A DNA stretch of 60,530 nucleotides. It comes from Bacteroidota bacterium (GTDB taxonomy: Bacteria > Bacteroidota > Bacteroidia > Chitinophagales > Chitinophagaceae). Location: the NCBI GenBank assembly GCA_013285855.1, contig JABDGW010000007.1, positions 1 through 60,530 of the forward strand, read 5' to 3'. The notes under the pieces were generated by a model. It ran no database searches. It was not told the origin of the DNA and worked only from the letters and a program-made list of their open reading frames with translations. Shown piece after piece: positions 46,548 to 55,732 of the stretch; position 1 is the stretch's first letter, and every line of letters starts with the position of its first letter. The translations under genes and the position numbers were made by a program.

Positions 46548-48452
46548 TTATCCTTCTTTTTTAATAAATACAATTTTACTCTTGTCGGCTTTATTAATTG
46601 AATTTATAAAATTGCCGAAATTTGCATATTGTGAAGCTGCGAATCTTGCTTCATTTTGTTGAAACCTTCTCACACAAAAAACAGTATTATCCTGGTATTT
46701 AAAGCTGATTGAATAATCTCCATAAGCTGTTTTTAAATTCACATCTTTGGGCAAACTTTCAATTGAATAGCTACCGGCAAGTTTTATAGAAACAGAATCA
46801 ATATGGATAAACGGATGATCTAAAACAATATCATACATACGCTTTTCTGATGTATCAATTTTATAGGATAAATGCGTTAATACATTTGGCATCAGGAAAA
46901 ATCTTTTACCCATAGCAGCAGCATAATTCGTTGCGTTGATCTGAAGGTCTTCATCTATTGAAGGAATAATGTCTTTATGCTGTTTATAATTATAACTTGT
47001 AACATCATATGTTGGCAAATCAAATTCATCTTTTAAAATTTCCTCAATTTTTTGCTTGTCGTCGTAATCCAATCTCAATTGCAGATCATCAGATTCGCAA
47101 CCGGAAAAACGCGTGGAAACATCTGCAGACAGATTGCCGGTTTGATCTACTACCCCGTTTATTTTTCTTACGATCATATTATCGCTGGCAGTATAAGCAG
47201 GTGTTGCCACAATATGGCCACCGTTTTCATTAACTAATAAAGCATACCTGTTTCCCGTAAATGTTCCGGCATAACCCGGCGCCTGCGTTTGGCTGGTACA
47301 TTCAAGCCACATCGAGTCTTTATCAAACGGCACGCAAACAGTAGCATGATTAAATTGATTGATCGGGAAATCTGTTTGAATAGGTTCTTCGTCTTCGCCA
47401 GCTTTAATTAAAACATAATCAGCTTTAATACCAGCTTCTTTTAATAAAGCAACCATATAATTTGACAGCGCTTTACAGTCTCCATATTTATTTGTTGCCA
47501 CATAATTTGCATCGAAAGGCTGCCATCCACCAACACCTAATTGTACGCTTACATATCTAGAATTTTGCTGTAAGTATTTATAAAGAATTTCGACTTTTTC
47601 ACGCGGACCTTTTACATTATCAGTTAAAGCATGCACTTTCTGTTTTACGTCGTCAGGCAGAATATCCCTTTCTTTTCTGAGTATGTTAATAAAATCTCCA
47701 AAGCCTTTCCATGTATTCATATCTCCAGTATAATCGTCAACACCAAAAGTTGTAGGTGCTAACATAACAGATGGCATTATTTCTCTCCAGCCAGGTTGAT
47801 ATAATTCGGTTTTTTTTGTTGTAAGATCATTTACCTGCCATGTATAAATTACTTTGTCATTTTTCTGTGTGATTTGTGGTGCGGTTTTTAAGTTAAATTG
47901 CTTATATCGAAACTTATAGTTCTCAGGTGTTTCAACAATAAGTTTGCTTACCTGTACACTCATATTTGGCGAAATCTGCGGATCCCATGTTGGCAAAGAA
48001 AACATTTGTGTTTGTTCATCTTCTTCCTCGTATTCAACTGTATAAGGGTAGTCTTTGCAATAAAAATTATGCTCTTTATAACGATCATCCCGCATGAGGC
48101 TGTAACCATCATAAACCGAATGATCTGAAATATCTTTCTTTTTTACTTCCTTTATTTTTTTTCCATATGCATTATATAAATTTCCGTCAAGATCGTTAAT
48201 GGAATTAAACTTATCATAACTGGTAATATAATCAGCATACTTATCGCCTGCTTCATTTAAAATTGTAAGCACTTCTTTTTCATATACTATAGCTTTTTTT
48301 TCGCTTATAATGGTAATATGCATTTCAGAATAACGATCTACTGCATTGGCATTCTTTTTTAAAGAATCAGAAATGAGTAATACATTATATTCCTGTGTAT
48401 TTGCTGACTGAAAAAAAAATATTGCAGCAAAAGCTATTAAAAAAGGTTTCAT
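46548..48452 (-). CDS. DUF3857/transglutaminase-like protein, active-site intact
   Basis: 634 aa. Signal peptide (1-19; QSANTQ), DUF3857 domain (about 40-230; FSLPTWDPQISPN), transglutaminase-like core with Cys326 (NKYGDCKAL), His369 (QFNHATV) and Glu384 (MWLECTS) and a C-terminal beta domain. The family is secreted and linked to envelope or cell-surface processing; the reaction is unproven. It is the last of three tandem paralogues, 6 bp after the second, and the only one with the Cys-His pair. Confidence 0.88.
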   Translation of the reverse strand: MKPFLIAFAAIFFFQSANTQEYNVLLISDSLKKNANAVDRYSEMHITIISEKKAIVYEKEVLTILNEAGDKYADYITSYDKFNSINDLDGNLYNAYGKKIKEVKKKDISDHSVYDGYSLMRDDRYKEHNFYCKDYPYTVEYEEEDEQTQMFSLPTWDPQISPNMSVQVSKLIVETPENYKFRYKQFNLKTAPQITQKNDKVIYTWQVNDLTTKKTELYQPGWREIMPSVMLAPTTFGVDDYTGDMNTWKGFGDFINILRKERDILPDDVKQKVHALTDNVKGPREKVEILYKYLQQNSRYVSVQLGVGGWQPFDANYVATNKYGDCKALSNYMVALLKEAGIKADYVLIKAGEDEEPIQTDFPINQFNHATVCVPFDKDSMWLECTSQTQAPGYAGTFTGNRYALLVNENGGHIVATPAYTASDNMIVRKINGVVDQTGNLSADVSTRFSGCESDDLQLRLDYDDKQKIEEILKDEFDLPTYDVTSYNYKQHKDIIPSIDEDLQINATNYAAAMGKRFFLMPNVLTHLSYKIDTSEKRMYDIVLDHPFIHIDSVSIKLAGSYSIESLPKDVNLKTAYGDYSISFKYQDNTVFCVRRFQQNEARFAASQYANFGNFINSINKADKSKIVFIKKEG

Positions 48453-48458
48453 AAAAAT

Positions 48459-50471
48459 TTATTGCTTTTTAAATACAATTTGTTCGCTTTCTTTCTCTAC
48501 TATGAATGCAAAAAAATTGCGAAGGGTTTCATAATCTTCAGGCTCAAATGTGGCTTTATTTAATTTGAGGCGGCACATTAACTGAATATTATCTCCATTG
48601 TGTTGGATAAGATATTGAAATGTTCCGTCATTTCCGTTTAAAGAAATGCGTGCAGATTTTGGCAACTCATCAACTATATATCCAGCCGGAACCTGCATGT
48701 TTAAAACATAAGTTTTATCTGTACAATAAGGCATTTCTACCGGGTATGACCGCTGCGTTGCCTTGAATGGATTTTCTTTTTCAATATCAGGAGGAGCAAT
48801 CGGATTAAAATATACAATATCATCATTCATTTTAAAATCAAAATTGTATTGAACCGAAACAGGCATCTCTCTTTCATTAAGTGACTCAATACTTTTATTG
48901 CTCATATTTATATCAAAAGAATATTCATTTTTTAAATCTTTAAAATAGTCATCAGTGTTAGTAGTTGACATTTTTCCTCTCATATCTATAGATGAAATTT
49001 TTCCCATTATTTGTTTATATGTTCCTGCTATTTTACCATTATCATCATTGCTTAGAGAAAGCGTTGAAACATCTGTATTGATCAAAGAATCAGAAAGCAG
49101 GTATAAAGAATCAGACCGGTTTGTATTAATAATCCTCGCATAACCATTATAACAATCGGTAGAAAGTTGTCCGAAACTAAGAACAGGATCAGCAGCATCT
49201 AGCAAATAAACTTTTCCATTAATTACACTGCGGCAAATGATGTAATTAAATTTGTCAAGAACAGGATAATTGGGATTTACAAAACCATTTTCTTTTGTAC
49301 TAAGCATCACTGGCTCTGCATAAATGCCTTTGCTTTGCAGCATTGCTATTAATAAAAGATTTATGCTTCTTACAGTGCCTTTTTTCGTTCTATAAACGTC
49401 GTATAAATCTGCATATTTATTAATACTATTGTCTGTGCTGGTGTAATTATCCTGTACATAATAATAAATATCTTTTGCCTTTTCCAGATCGCCGTCACTT
49501 ATGCTGCCAGGCAAATCTTTTATCCATGAGTTGTCGCCGGAAAAAGCCTGTATAAAATCTTTTTTGTTTGAGAAGTGTGCTGTTACTTCTTTCCATGTTT
49601 TTATTTCATTAGATTTTTCCTCTCCATTGTACGTGCTTGCAAGATGAAACTCCATTTTATCAGCATAATTACCCGGTGAAGAAATATAACTTTCGGCCTT
49701 TAAAGGTTGTACATCTTTTTCAACCCAGCGATGATTAATTGTATTAGCCTCTACAAATAGTTCTCGTGATATAGTGAAAGTATTTTCGTTTGGAGCAGTT
49801 TTATTCACAGCATATTTTTCTTTTCCTTCCCACGCTTTATTTATGAAAAAGGAATCATATCCCTGCCTGGTAAGCGAATAAGTTAATGTTGAAGGAATTG
49901 CAACTTTATATTCACTCCATAAAACAGGATATTCTTCGTTTTGAAATTGCCATGATGGAATAGTATAAGTGTACGGTGATGTTATTGTATAGGTATATTC
50001 AATTATACAACCTTCTTTTACAGCAGGTAAAGTAAATTTTTTAATCGTGTGATTTTCATCTTGCTTATCTGAAAAGATACTGCCCTTATCCATCTCTGCA
50101 GAAGAAATAACTCCATTATCAAGATTATAAGTAACGCCTTTTACATTAGATAAAACTTCTGCATCGCCATCATCATTTATATATAAAGGCACTGCAACAG
50201 TTGCTAACCTGAATGATTTTTTATTTATGATTTTAACGCGCCTTGTATAAGTATAAATATAATCGAACCAATTACTGTTATTGCCCGCAAAATGAGTAAA
50301 TCCTGATTCATACAAAATAACCGCGTCGTCACTGCTATCAACAATCTTTGAAGAGGACACATCAAAATCTTTGGCAGTTACATTTCCAAATTTAAAATCA
50401 ACATCCTTTTGGCATAAAACAGTTAGGCAAGAAAATAAACTACAGGCTGAAATGATTATAGACTTAAACAT
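48459..50471 (-). CDS. DUF3857 protein, catalytic Cys and His lost (paralogue 2)
   Basis: 670 aa. Signal peptide (about 1-20), then DUF3857 and a transglutaminase-like fold. Where the first paralogue has NKYGDCKAL and FNHATV, this one reads TKKGTVRSI (Val367) and FNYIICR (Tyr410), while the acidic LLDAADP remains. The C-terminal domain ends NKATFEPEDYETLRNFFAF. A pseudo-enzyme, perhaps binding a peptide or acting as a partner of the active copy. It follows paralogue 3 by 44 bp and precedes the intact one by 6 bp. Confidence 0.85.
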   Translation of the reverse strand: MFKSIIISACSLFSCLTVLCQKDVDFKFGNVTAKDFDVSSSKIVDSSDDAVILYESGFTHFAGNNSNWFDYIYTYTRRVKIINKKSFRLATVAVPLYINDDGDAEVLSNVKGVTYNLDNGVISSAEMDKGSIFSDKQDENHTIKKFTLPAVKEGCIIEYTYTITSPYTYTIPSWQFQNEEYPVLWSEYKVAIPSTLTYSLTRQGYDSFFINKAWEGKEKYAVNKTAPNENTFTISRELFVEANTINHRWVEKDVQPLKAESYISSPGNYADKMEFHLASTYNGEEKSNEIKTWKEVTAHFSNKKDFIQAFSGDNSWIKDLPGSISDGDLEKAKDIYYYVQDNYTSTDNSINKYADLYDVYRTKKGTVRSINLLLIAMLQSKGIYAEPVMLSTKENGFVNPNYPVLDKFNYIICRSVINGKVYLLDAADPVLSFGQLSTDCYNGYARIINTNRSDSLYLLSDSLINTDVSTLSLSNDDNGKIAGTYKQIMGKISSIDMRGKMSTTNTDDYFKDLKNEYSFDINMSNKSIESLNEREMPVSVQYNFDFKMNDDIVYFNPIAPPDIEKENPFKATQRSYPVEMPYCTDKTYVLNMQVPAGYIVDELPKSARISLNGNDGTFQYLIQHNGDNIQLMCRLKLNKATFEPEDYETLRNFFAFIVEKESEQIVFKKQ

Positions 50472-50515
50472 ATATCGGTTAATTCAATTTTTCAATAAGC
50501 AATCCGGATCAGCAT

Positions 50516-52546
50516 TTATTGCTTTTTAAATACGATTTGCTCATTTTCTTTTTCTACCACAAAGGCAAAAAAATTGCGCAGGGTTTCATAATCTTCAGGG
50601 TCAAAATTGGCTTTATTTAGTTTTATGCGGCAGCGCATTTGAATCTGGTCATCATTTTGTTGTATTAAATATTCAAACATGCCGTCCTGTTCATTTAATG
50701 TAACTCTTGAAGATTTCGGTAATTCATCAACCTTATAACCAGCAGGTACCGCCATATTTAAAATGTAAGTCTTATCAATACAATAAGGCATTTCTACAGG
50801 ATAAAGGCGCTGAGCAGCGTTAAAAGGATTATCCTTATACACATCAGGATTGTCCTTATATACATCTGCAGAAAACATTGGATTAAAATATACAATATCA
50901 TCCTCCGGTTTAAAAGAAATATCATAGCGCACCGCTATAGGCATGTCTGGTTTCTTTAACGAATCAATAGCGGCATTATTTAACTCTGCCTCAAAAGAGA
51001 AGGATTTTTTTACATCTTTAAAATAATCATCCGGGCTTGATTGTTTCAATTTTTCACGCATATTAATAGACTGTATCTGGCCCATTGAACAGTTATAAGT
51101 TCCGCTAACTTTTCCATTACTGTCATTCATCAAAAACAAACTTGTCGTTTCTGATTCATGCAAAGAATCAGCTGATAAATTTACTATGAGCGGATTAGTA
51201 GCTATAATACGTGCATCCCCATTATAGCAATCTGCTCCTAATTTGCCAAAACCAAGTACAGGATCTGCAGCATCAAGAAGGTAAAATTTATCATTAATGT
51301 TTACCTGACAAATTACATAGTTGAATTTATCGAGTATAGGATAAATGTCGTATGTTTTGCCATGGTCTCTTGTACTCAACAAAACAGGATTAGCGTCAAA
51401 CCCGGCATTACGCAACATTGCAGTTAAGAGCAGGTTTATATCTGCTACATTTCCCTTTTTAGATTGTTGTATTTTTTTAAGTGGCTGAGATAATTCAAAA
51501 TCTGAATGATCTGTACAGGAATAATTATCTCTTACAAATTCATATATATTTTTAGCTTTCCCTGCTGCATTTGTTTCGCCAGCTACCGCTGTTTTTACAT
51601 CGTCCTTCAACCATCCGTTTTCTTTAGAAAGATCCTGGCCAAAATATTCAGCTTTCAGCAGTTTATCTGCAGTTTCATACCATGTATTCATATAAAATAC
51701 CGGCTGTTCACCATCGAAACGTATAGCAGAAAGTTGGAATTCCAGTTTTTGTATATAATTAGAAACAGTGGTAATATATTTTTCTTCTTTTATTGCTGGT
51801 GTATTGGCAAATGCCCATTTATGTATAATTGTATTACTTCTTATGCTCATTGTTCTTGAAGCACCAATCCCGCTGGGATCAAGTACATTAAAAGTGTTTG
51901 CAGATAAACTGGCAGTATCAATTGCAGGCTTTAAATACCCTTCGGTTAAAACTACGAAATCAAAAAATTGCGGTATTTCTATGGAGTATTCACTCCATAA
52001 TGCAGGATAGTCGTTCTGAAAGCTCCATGACGGAATATAGGCAAAAAAAGGAATTGTTTTAGTGTAACTATATTCTATTATGCAGCCTTCGTTAAGATTT
52101 GGAAAAGTAAATTTTACGATCTGAGCATCACCATCTTTATCTTTAAAAAATGAATTTTTTTCTATATTGGTTGTAATCACTTTGCCATCTTGTATGTTGT
52201 AAGTAGCTGCATGCAAATCACTAATCTTATCAATATCATTTTCGTGTTTGAATAGAGGAATGTTTACGGTTGCCAGCTTATCAAAACTTTTTTTATGCAA
52301 TAGTCTGATGCGCTCATGTATCTTGTATACAACAGAAAAGGCTCCGTTGTTATTGCCTTCTTCATAAGAGGAACCTGCAGTATATAAATAAACAGCATCA
52401 GCAGAAGAATCAACACTATAAACTTGCGGCTTAAAATCCTCAGCCTTAATATCACCAAATTTGATCTTTACTTCTTTTTTCTGGCAGAGAGTAATTGTTG
52501 ATAACGCAAGGCAAATTGCCAGGGCGGTTATACGGTTGAAAAACAT
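50516..52546 (-). CDS. DUF3857 protein, catalytic Cys and His lost (paralogue 3)
   Basis: 676 aa. Signal peptide (1-21), DUF3857 domain, transglutaminase-like fold and C-terminal domain ending NKANFDPEDYETLRNFFAF, almost the same as paralogue 2. The Cys position is again Val (KKGNVADIN, Val367), and His is Tyr (FNYVIC, Tyr410), at the same residue numbers as in paralogue 2; Asp in LLDAADP stays. It is the first gene of the operon. Confidence 0.86.
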   Translation of the reverse strand: MFFNRITALAICLALSTITLCQKKEVKIKFGDIKAEDFKPQVYSVDSSADAVYLYTAGSSYEEGNNNGAFSVVYKIHERIRLLHKKSFDKLATVNIPLFKHENDIDKISDLHAATYNIQDGKVITTNIEKNSFFKDKDGDAQIVKFTFPNLNEGCIIEYSYTKTIPFFAYIPSWSFQNDYPALWSEYSIEIPQFFDFVVLTEGYLKPAIDTASLSANTFNVLDPSGIGASRTMSIRSNTIIHKWAFANTPAIKEEKYITTVSNYIQKLEFQLSAIRFDGEQPVFYMNTWYETADKLLKAEYFGQDLSKENGWLKDDVKTAVAGETNAAGKAKNIYEFVRDNYSCTDHSDFELSQPLKKIQQSKKGNVADINLLLTAMLRNAGFDANPVLLSTRDHGKTYDIYPILDKFNYVICQVNINDKFYLLDAADPVLGFGKLGADCYNGDARIIATNPLIVNLSADSLHESETTSLFLMNDSNGKVSGTYNCSMGQIQSINMREKLKQSSPDDYFKDVKKSFSFEAELNNAAIDSLKKPDMPIAVRYDISFKPEDDIVYFNPMFSADVYKDNPDVYKDNPFNAAQRLYPVEMPYCIDKTYILNMAVPAGYKVDELPKSSRVTLNEQDGMFEYLIQQNDDQIQMRCRIKLNKANFDPEDYETLRNFFAFVVEKENEQIVFKKQ

Positions 52547-52684
52547 AAGTAGTTAGTTTTAAAAATCGGAGCAATAATACAAATTTTATATAAAAGCAAC
52601 CTTTTTTTGATAAATTATGTTCTGTATACCTGATATTATAGTTCAAACAAATTACCTTGAATTATATTATAAAGCTGAAGAAGC

Positions 52685-52705
52685 CCGGTTCATCACCGGT
52701 TTTTT
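52685..52705 (+). terminator. Terminator-like hairpin in a divergent gap
   Basis: CCGGT, loop TCATC, ACCGG and then TTTTTT on the plus strand, 67 bp before the cupredoxin ATG. No plus-strand gene ends here, so it could be a leader attenuator or the end of an unannotated small RNA from the 52547-52684 gap. Confidence 0.45.
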
Positions 52706-52771
52706 CCCGTTCAGGTTTAATAATGATTAGTTGATGAACAATTAAAATACTTTTAATCTTAAAACTTTCTT

Positions 52772-53671
52772 ATGAAAAAAATTTATCTCCTTTTGGCTGC
52801 ACTTTTGTTTTTAAAAACATCTTTTGCTTCAACGCATATTATACAGGTTTCAAATAACCAGTTCTCGCCCGCAACCGTTAATGCAATAGTTGGCGATGTG
52901 ATTGAATGGGATTGGATTGAAGGGTTTCACACTACTACTTCTTTAACTATTCCATCCGGCGCCGCTACGTGGGATCAGCAGTTAAATGATGGTGGTGTAA
53001 CTACTTTCACTTACACAGTAACAAAAGCCGGCACTTATAACTATCAATGTAATTTTCATGCTTCTTTAGGAATGGTGGGAACGATTAACGTTACCGGCGC
53101 GCTACCTGTTATATTAAGCAGCTTTGGCGTTTCACCGGGAAAGGCAAATGCTGCTGTGGTTGCGTGGGCAACGGCAACCGAACAAAACACAGATCATTTT
53201 GATATAATGCGCAGCATTGATGGCAATAATTTTCAAAAGATTGCTACTCTGCCGGCCAAAGGCAACTCCTCAGCACTTACAAATTATGCTTACACTGATA
53301 ATTCATTGCCGGCCGCCTATCGTTATATCTACTATTCACTAAGCATTATTGATAAAGACGGAAGGCAAACTTTATCAGATATAAAAGTTTTCCGCAATGC
53401 CAACGGAACTGCAAAGCTTATTGTAAGCCTGAGTCCAAATCCTATAAGCAGGCCAGGGCATTTAATGCTGCAGTTTAATTCAGAAAAAAATAATACCATG
53501 CATGCACAGTTATTTGACGCTTCAGGCAAACTGGTTAAGCAGGATGATTTAACCGCAGTTGCAGGTTTAAATAACGGTCATTTTCATATTGGTGATGTTG
53601 CGCCGGGTACATACACAATCATATTTACAATGGATGCGCAGAAGGAAATGTATAAGATTGTAGTGCAATAA
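52772..53671 (+). CDS. Secreted cupredoxin protein with C-terminal sorting domain
   Basis: 299 aa. Signal peptide (1-19), a cupredoxin domain (20-108) with copper ligands His53, Cys93, His96 and Met101 (YQCNFHASLGMVG), an Ig-like middle region, and a C-terminal ~80-residue domain (SLSPNPISRPGHLMLQF) like type IX secretion CTDs. This would deliver a blue-copper protein to the cell surface through type IX secretion, matching gldE/gldD in this window. Confidence 0.87.
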   Translation: MKKIYLLLAALLFLKTSFASTHIIQVSNNQFSPATVNAIVGDVIEWDWIEGFHTTTSLTIPSGAATWDQQLNDGGVTTFTYTVTKAGTYNYQCNFHASLGMVGTINVTGALPVILSSFGVSPGKANAAVVAWATATEQNTDHFDIMRSIDGNNFQKIATLPAKGNSSALTNYAYTDNSLPAAYRYIYYSLSIIDKDGRQTLSDIKVFRNANGTAKLIVSLSPNPISRPGHLMLQFNSEKNNTMHAQLFDASGKLVKQDDLTAVAGLNNGHFHIGDVAPGTYTIIFTMDAQKEMYKIVVQ

Positions 53672-53693
53672 AAATTGGCTTCCATTTAAGGTT

Positions 53694-53726
53694 GCCTCGC
53701 TGTAAAGCGGGGCATCTTTATTTTTG
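53694..53726 (+). terminator. Cupredoxin terminator fused with the next promoter
   Basis: GCCTCGCT, loop GTAA, AGCGGGGC and then a T-rich ATCTTTATTTTT. Its last part is itself the -7 box TATTTTTG (53719-53726) of the methyltransferase gene, so terminator and promoter overlap. Confidence 0.7.
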
Positions 53727-53730
53727 CACT

Positions 53731-54252
53731 ATGCGTAAGTTAAGTATGGATGAACTGAACCGTAAAACGGTTGAAGAATTTAAACAGGCAGAAAAAAATA
53801 AGATCATTGTTTTGCTGGATAATATTCGCAGCGCTTATAATGTTGGCAGTATTTTCAGAACAGCAGATGCATTTTTAGTGGAATGCATTTTTATTTGCGG
53901 GTATACACCACCGCCAACACATCGTTCCGTACATAAAACAGCATTAGGCGCAATTGAAACGGTTGACTGGATGCAGTTTGAAAATATTGAAGAAGCAATC
54001 ACTCAACTCAAACAAAACAACTATGCAGTTTATGCAATTGAACAAGCTGAGCAAAGCATATCACTTGAAAAATTCACACTTCCTTCAAACAAAAAGATAG
54101 CTGTTGTTTTTGGTAATGAAGTTACCGGCGTGCAGGAAACAGTTATGCAGCAATGTGACAGTTGTATAGAAATTCCGCAGCATGGAATGAAACATTCCTT
54201 GAATGTAAGTGTTGCTGCAGGAATCGTATTATGGAAGTTGATAAATGGTTAG
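53731..54252 (+). CDS. TrmH/SpoU-family RNA 2'-O-methyltransferase
   Basis: 173 aa from ATG 53731. SPOUT fold with VLLDNIRSAYNVGSIFRTAD, then VVFGNEVTGVQ and IEIPQHGMKHSLNVSVAAGI, the knot motifs that bind SAM. The target RNA is unknown (TrmH/RlmB-like). The start at 53731 is preferred over an upstream ATG at 53692 because the -7 box TATTTTTG ends 4 bp before it and MRKL-MDELNR is the usual N-terminus; transcription should start at or near the ATG, so the mRNA is probably leaderless. Confidence 0.9.
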   Translation: MRKLSMDELNRKTVEEFKQAEKNKIIVLLDNIRSAYNVGSIFRTADAFLVECIFICGYTPPPTHRSVHKTALGAIETVDWMQFENIEEAITQLKQNNYAVYAIEQAEQSISLEKFTLPSNKKIAVVFGNEVTGVQETVMQQCDSCIEIPQHGMKHSLNVSVAAGIVLWKLING

Positions 54253-54278
54253 CAAACATTCACAGGATTTTTATTAAT

Positions 54279-54286
54279 TACTTTTG
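54279..54286 (+). promoter_or_regulatory. UbiA-gene -7 box TACTTTTG
   Basis: TACTTTTG ends 4 bp before the ATG at 54291, so the transcript would be almost leaderless, like that of the upstream methyltransferase gene. Confidence 0.65.
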
Positions 54287-54290
54287 CGAC

Positions 54291-55178
54291 ATGACAACAG
54301 TCAAGAATTATTTATCACTCGTCAAATTTTCGCATACTATTTTCGCAATGCCCTTTGCATTGATTGGATTTTTTTTAGGTGTGATTTGGAAACAAAATCA
54401 TACTATACCTGCTGTTCCGTATTATGTTTTCTATGGACTTCCTTTTATTGGAGTTCTCATTTGTATGATCACAGCCCGCAGCGCAGCAATGGCTTTCAAC
54501 CGTTATCTTGACAGAAGCTTTGATGCAAAAAATCCAAGAACAGCAATCCGTGAAATTCCAAAAGGAATAATTTCTCCATCAAGTGCATTACGTTTTGTGA
54601 TATTGAATTGTATAATTTTTATAGCTGCAACGTTTTTTATAAACAAGATTTGTTTTTTGCTTTCACCGGTTGCCTTGTTTGTTGTTTTATTCTATAGCTA
54701 TACAAAACGTTTTACTTTTTTATGTCATTTGGTTTTAGGTTTGGGATTATCTCTTGCGCCTATTGGCGCTTACCTTGCTGTAACAGGAAGGTTTGATATT
54801 TTACCGTTGTTGTTTTCATTCGCTGTAATATTCTGGGTAAGTGGTTTTGATATTATTTATGCCCTACAGGATGTTGAGTTTGATCAGTCGCAACATCTAT
54901 ATTCTATACCCGCAACAGTTGGTAAAACAAAAGCATTGCATGTTTCTGAATTGCTGCATATTTTAAGCGCAGCCTGTGTAATAGCTGCAGGTTTTTATGG
55001 ACATTTTCATTTTGTTTACTGGATAGGCATTGCTGTGTTTTGCGGCATGCTCATTTATCAGCATTCAATTGTAAAACCAAATGATCTGCGCAGAGTAAAC
55101 CTTGCATTCATGACCGCCAATGGAATTGCCAGCGTTGTATTTGGCGTATTAGTAATTGCCGATTTGTTTTTAAATTAA
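54291..55178 (+). CDS. UbiA-type polyprenyltransferase (MqnP-like)
   Basis: 295 aa from ATG 54291; the frame open from 54162 lies inside the preceding gene. About nine membrane helices. The two Asp-rich motifs are NRYLDRSFDAKNPRT (NxxxD) and DVEFDQSQHLYSIP. It attaches a polyprenyl chain to an aromatic acid; in menaquinone-only Bacteroidota this is usually the futalosine-pathway MqnP or a related step. It could equally be annotated 4-hydroxybenzoate polyprenyltransferase. It lies after the methyltransferase gene by 38 bp. Confidence 0.88.
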   Translation: MTTVKNYLSLVKFSHTIFAMPFALIGFFLGVIWKQNHTIPAVPYYVFYGLPFIGVLICMITARSAAMAFNRYLDRSFDAKNPRTAIREIPKGIISPSSALRFVILNCIIFIAATFFINKICFLLSPVALFVVLFYSYTKRFTFLCHLVLGLGLSLAPIGAYLAVTGRFDILPLLFSFAVIFWVSGFDIIYALQDVEFDQSQHLYSIPATVGKTKALHVSELLHILSAACVIAAGFYGHFHFVYWIGIAVFCGMLIYQHSIVKPNDLRRVNLAFMTANGIASVVFGVLVIADLFLN

Positions 55179-55219
55179 CACTTTACTGTCGACTATTATC
55201 AGTCAAATTATAAACAAAA

Positions 55220-55636
55220 ATGCCTCGTATTCTTTGTATTGATTATGGGAAAAAACGTACTGGTATTGCCGTAACCGATCCTTTAAAAATTATTGCAACT
55301 GCATTAACAACTATTGAAACAAAAGATCTCTTTCCTTTTTTAAAAAATTATTTTCTAAAAGAAGAAGTAGAACTGGTTTTAATTGGTGAGCCAAAGAATT
55401 TAGATGACAGTGATACACATGCAACGCCACTCGTGCATCAATTCATAAAAAAATTTAAAAAAGATTTTCCGTTGATGAAAACTGAAACAGTTGATGAACG
55501 TTACACATCTAAACTTGCAGTGCAGGCAATGGTTGAAATGGGTATGAAGAAAAAAGACCGTCAGAAAAAAGAAAATATTGATCAGATTGCAGCTGCCATT
55601 ATGTTGCAGGAGTATTTGAAAGCCCTAAATCCCTAA
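55220..55636 (+). CDS. ruvX: Holliday-junction resolvase RuvX/YqgF
   Basis: 138 aa, RNase H fold. IDYGKKRTGIAVTDP carries the first catalytic Asp (Asp8), GEPKN the second motif, VDERYTSK the third and IDQIAAAIMLQEYL the final helix. It acts on rRNA 5' processing or junctions. The last codons (ALNP and stop) lie in the CCCTAAAGGG half of an inverted repeat. 42 bp separate it from ubiA-like and 96 bp from def. Confidence 0.93.
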   Translation: MPRILCIDYGKKRTGIAVTDPLKIIATALTTIETKDLFPFLKNYFLKEEVELVLIGEPKNLDDSDTHATPLVHQFIKKFKKDFPLMKTETVDERYTSKLAVQAMVEMGMKKKDRQKKENIDQIAAAIMLQEYLKALNP

Positions 55637-55732
55637 AGGGACTTTATTCTCTGTTTAACATCCTAACATTTATCTTCGCACGCAAATTTATTATCAACTT
55701 TAATATTCTCCCTTTAGGGAGTTAGAGGGCTT
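55621..55732 (+). promoter_or_regulatory. CCCTTTAGGG inverted pair around the def promoter
   Basis: Left arm AATCCCTAAAGGGACTTTA (55628-55646) overlaps the ruvX stop. Right arm CTCCCTTTAGGGAGTTAGAG then GGCTT (55708-55732) abuts the def ATG. A weak -7 box TATCTTCG lies between at 55671-55678, 54 nt before the ATG. The same architecture occurs at mnmA. Confidence 0.65.
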
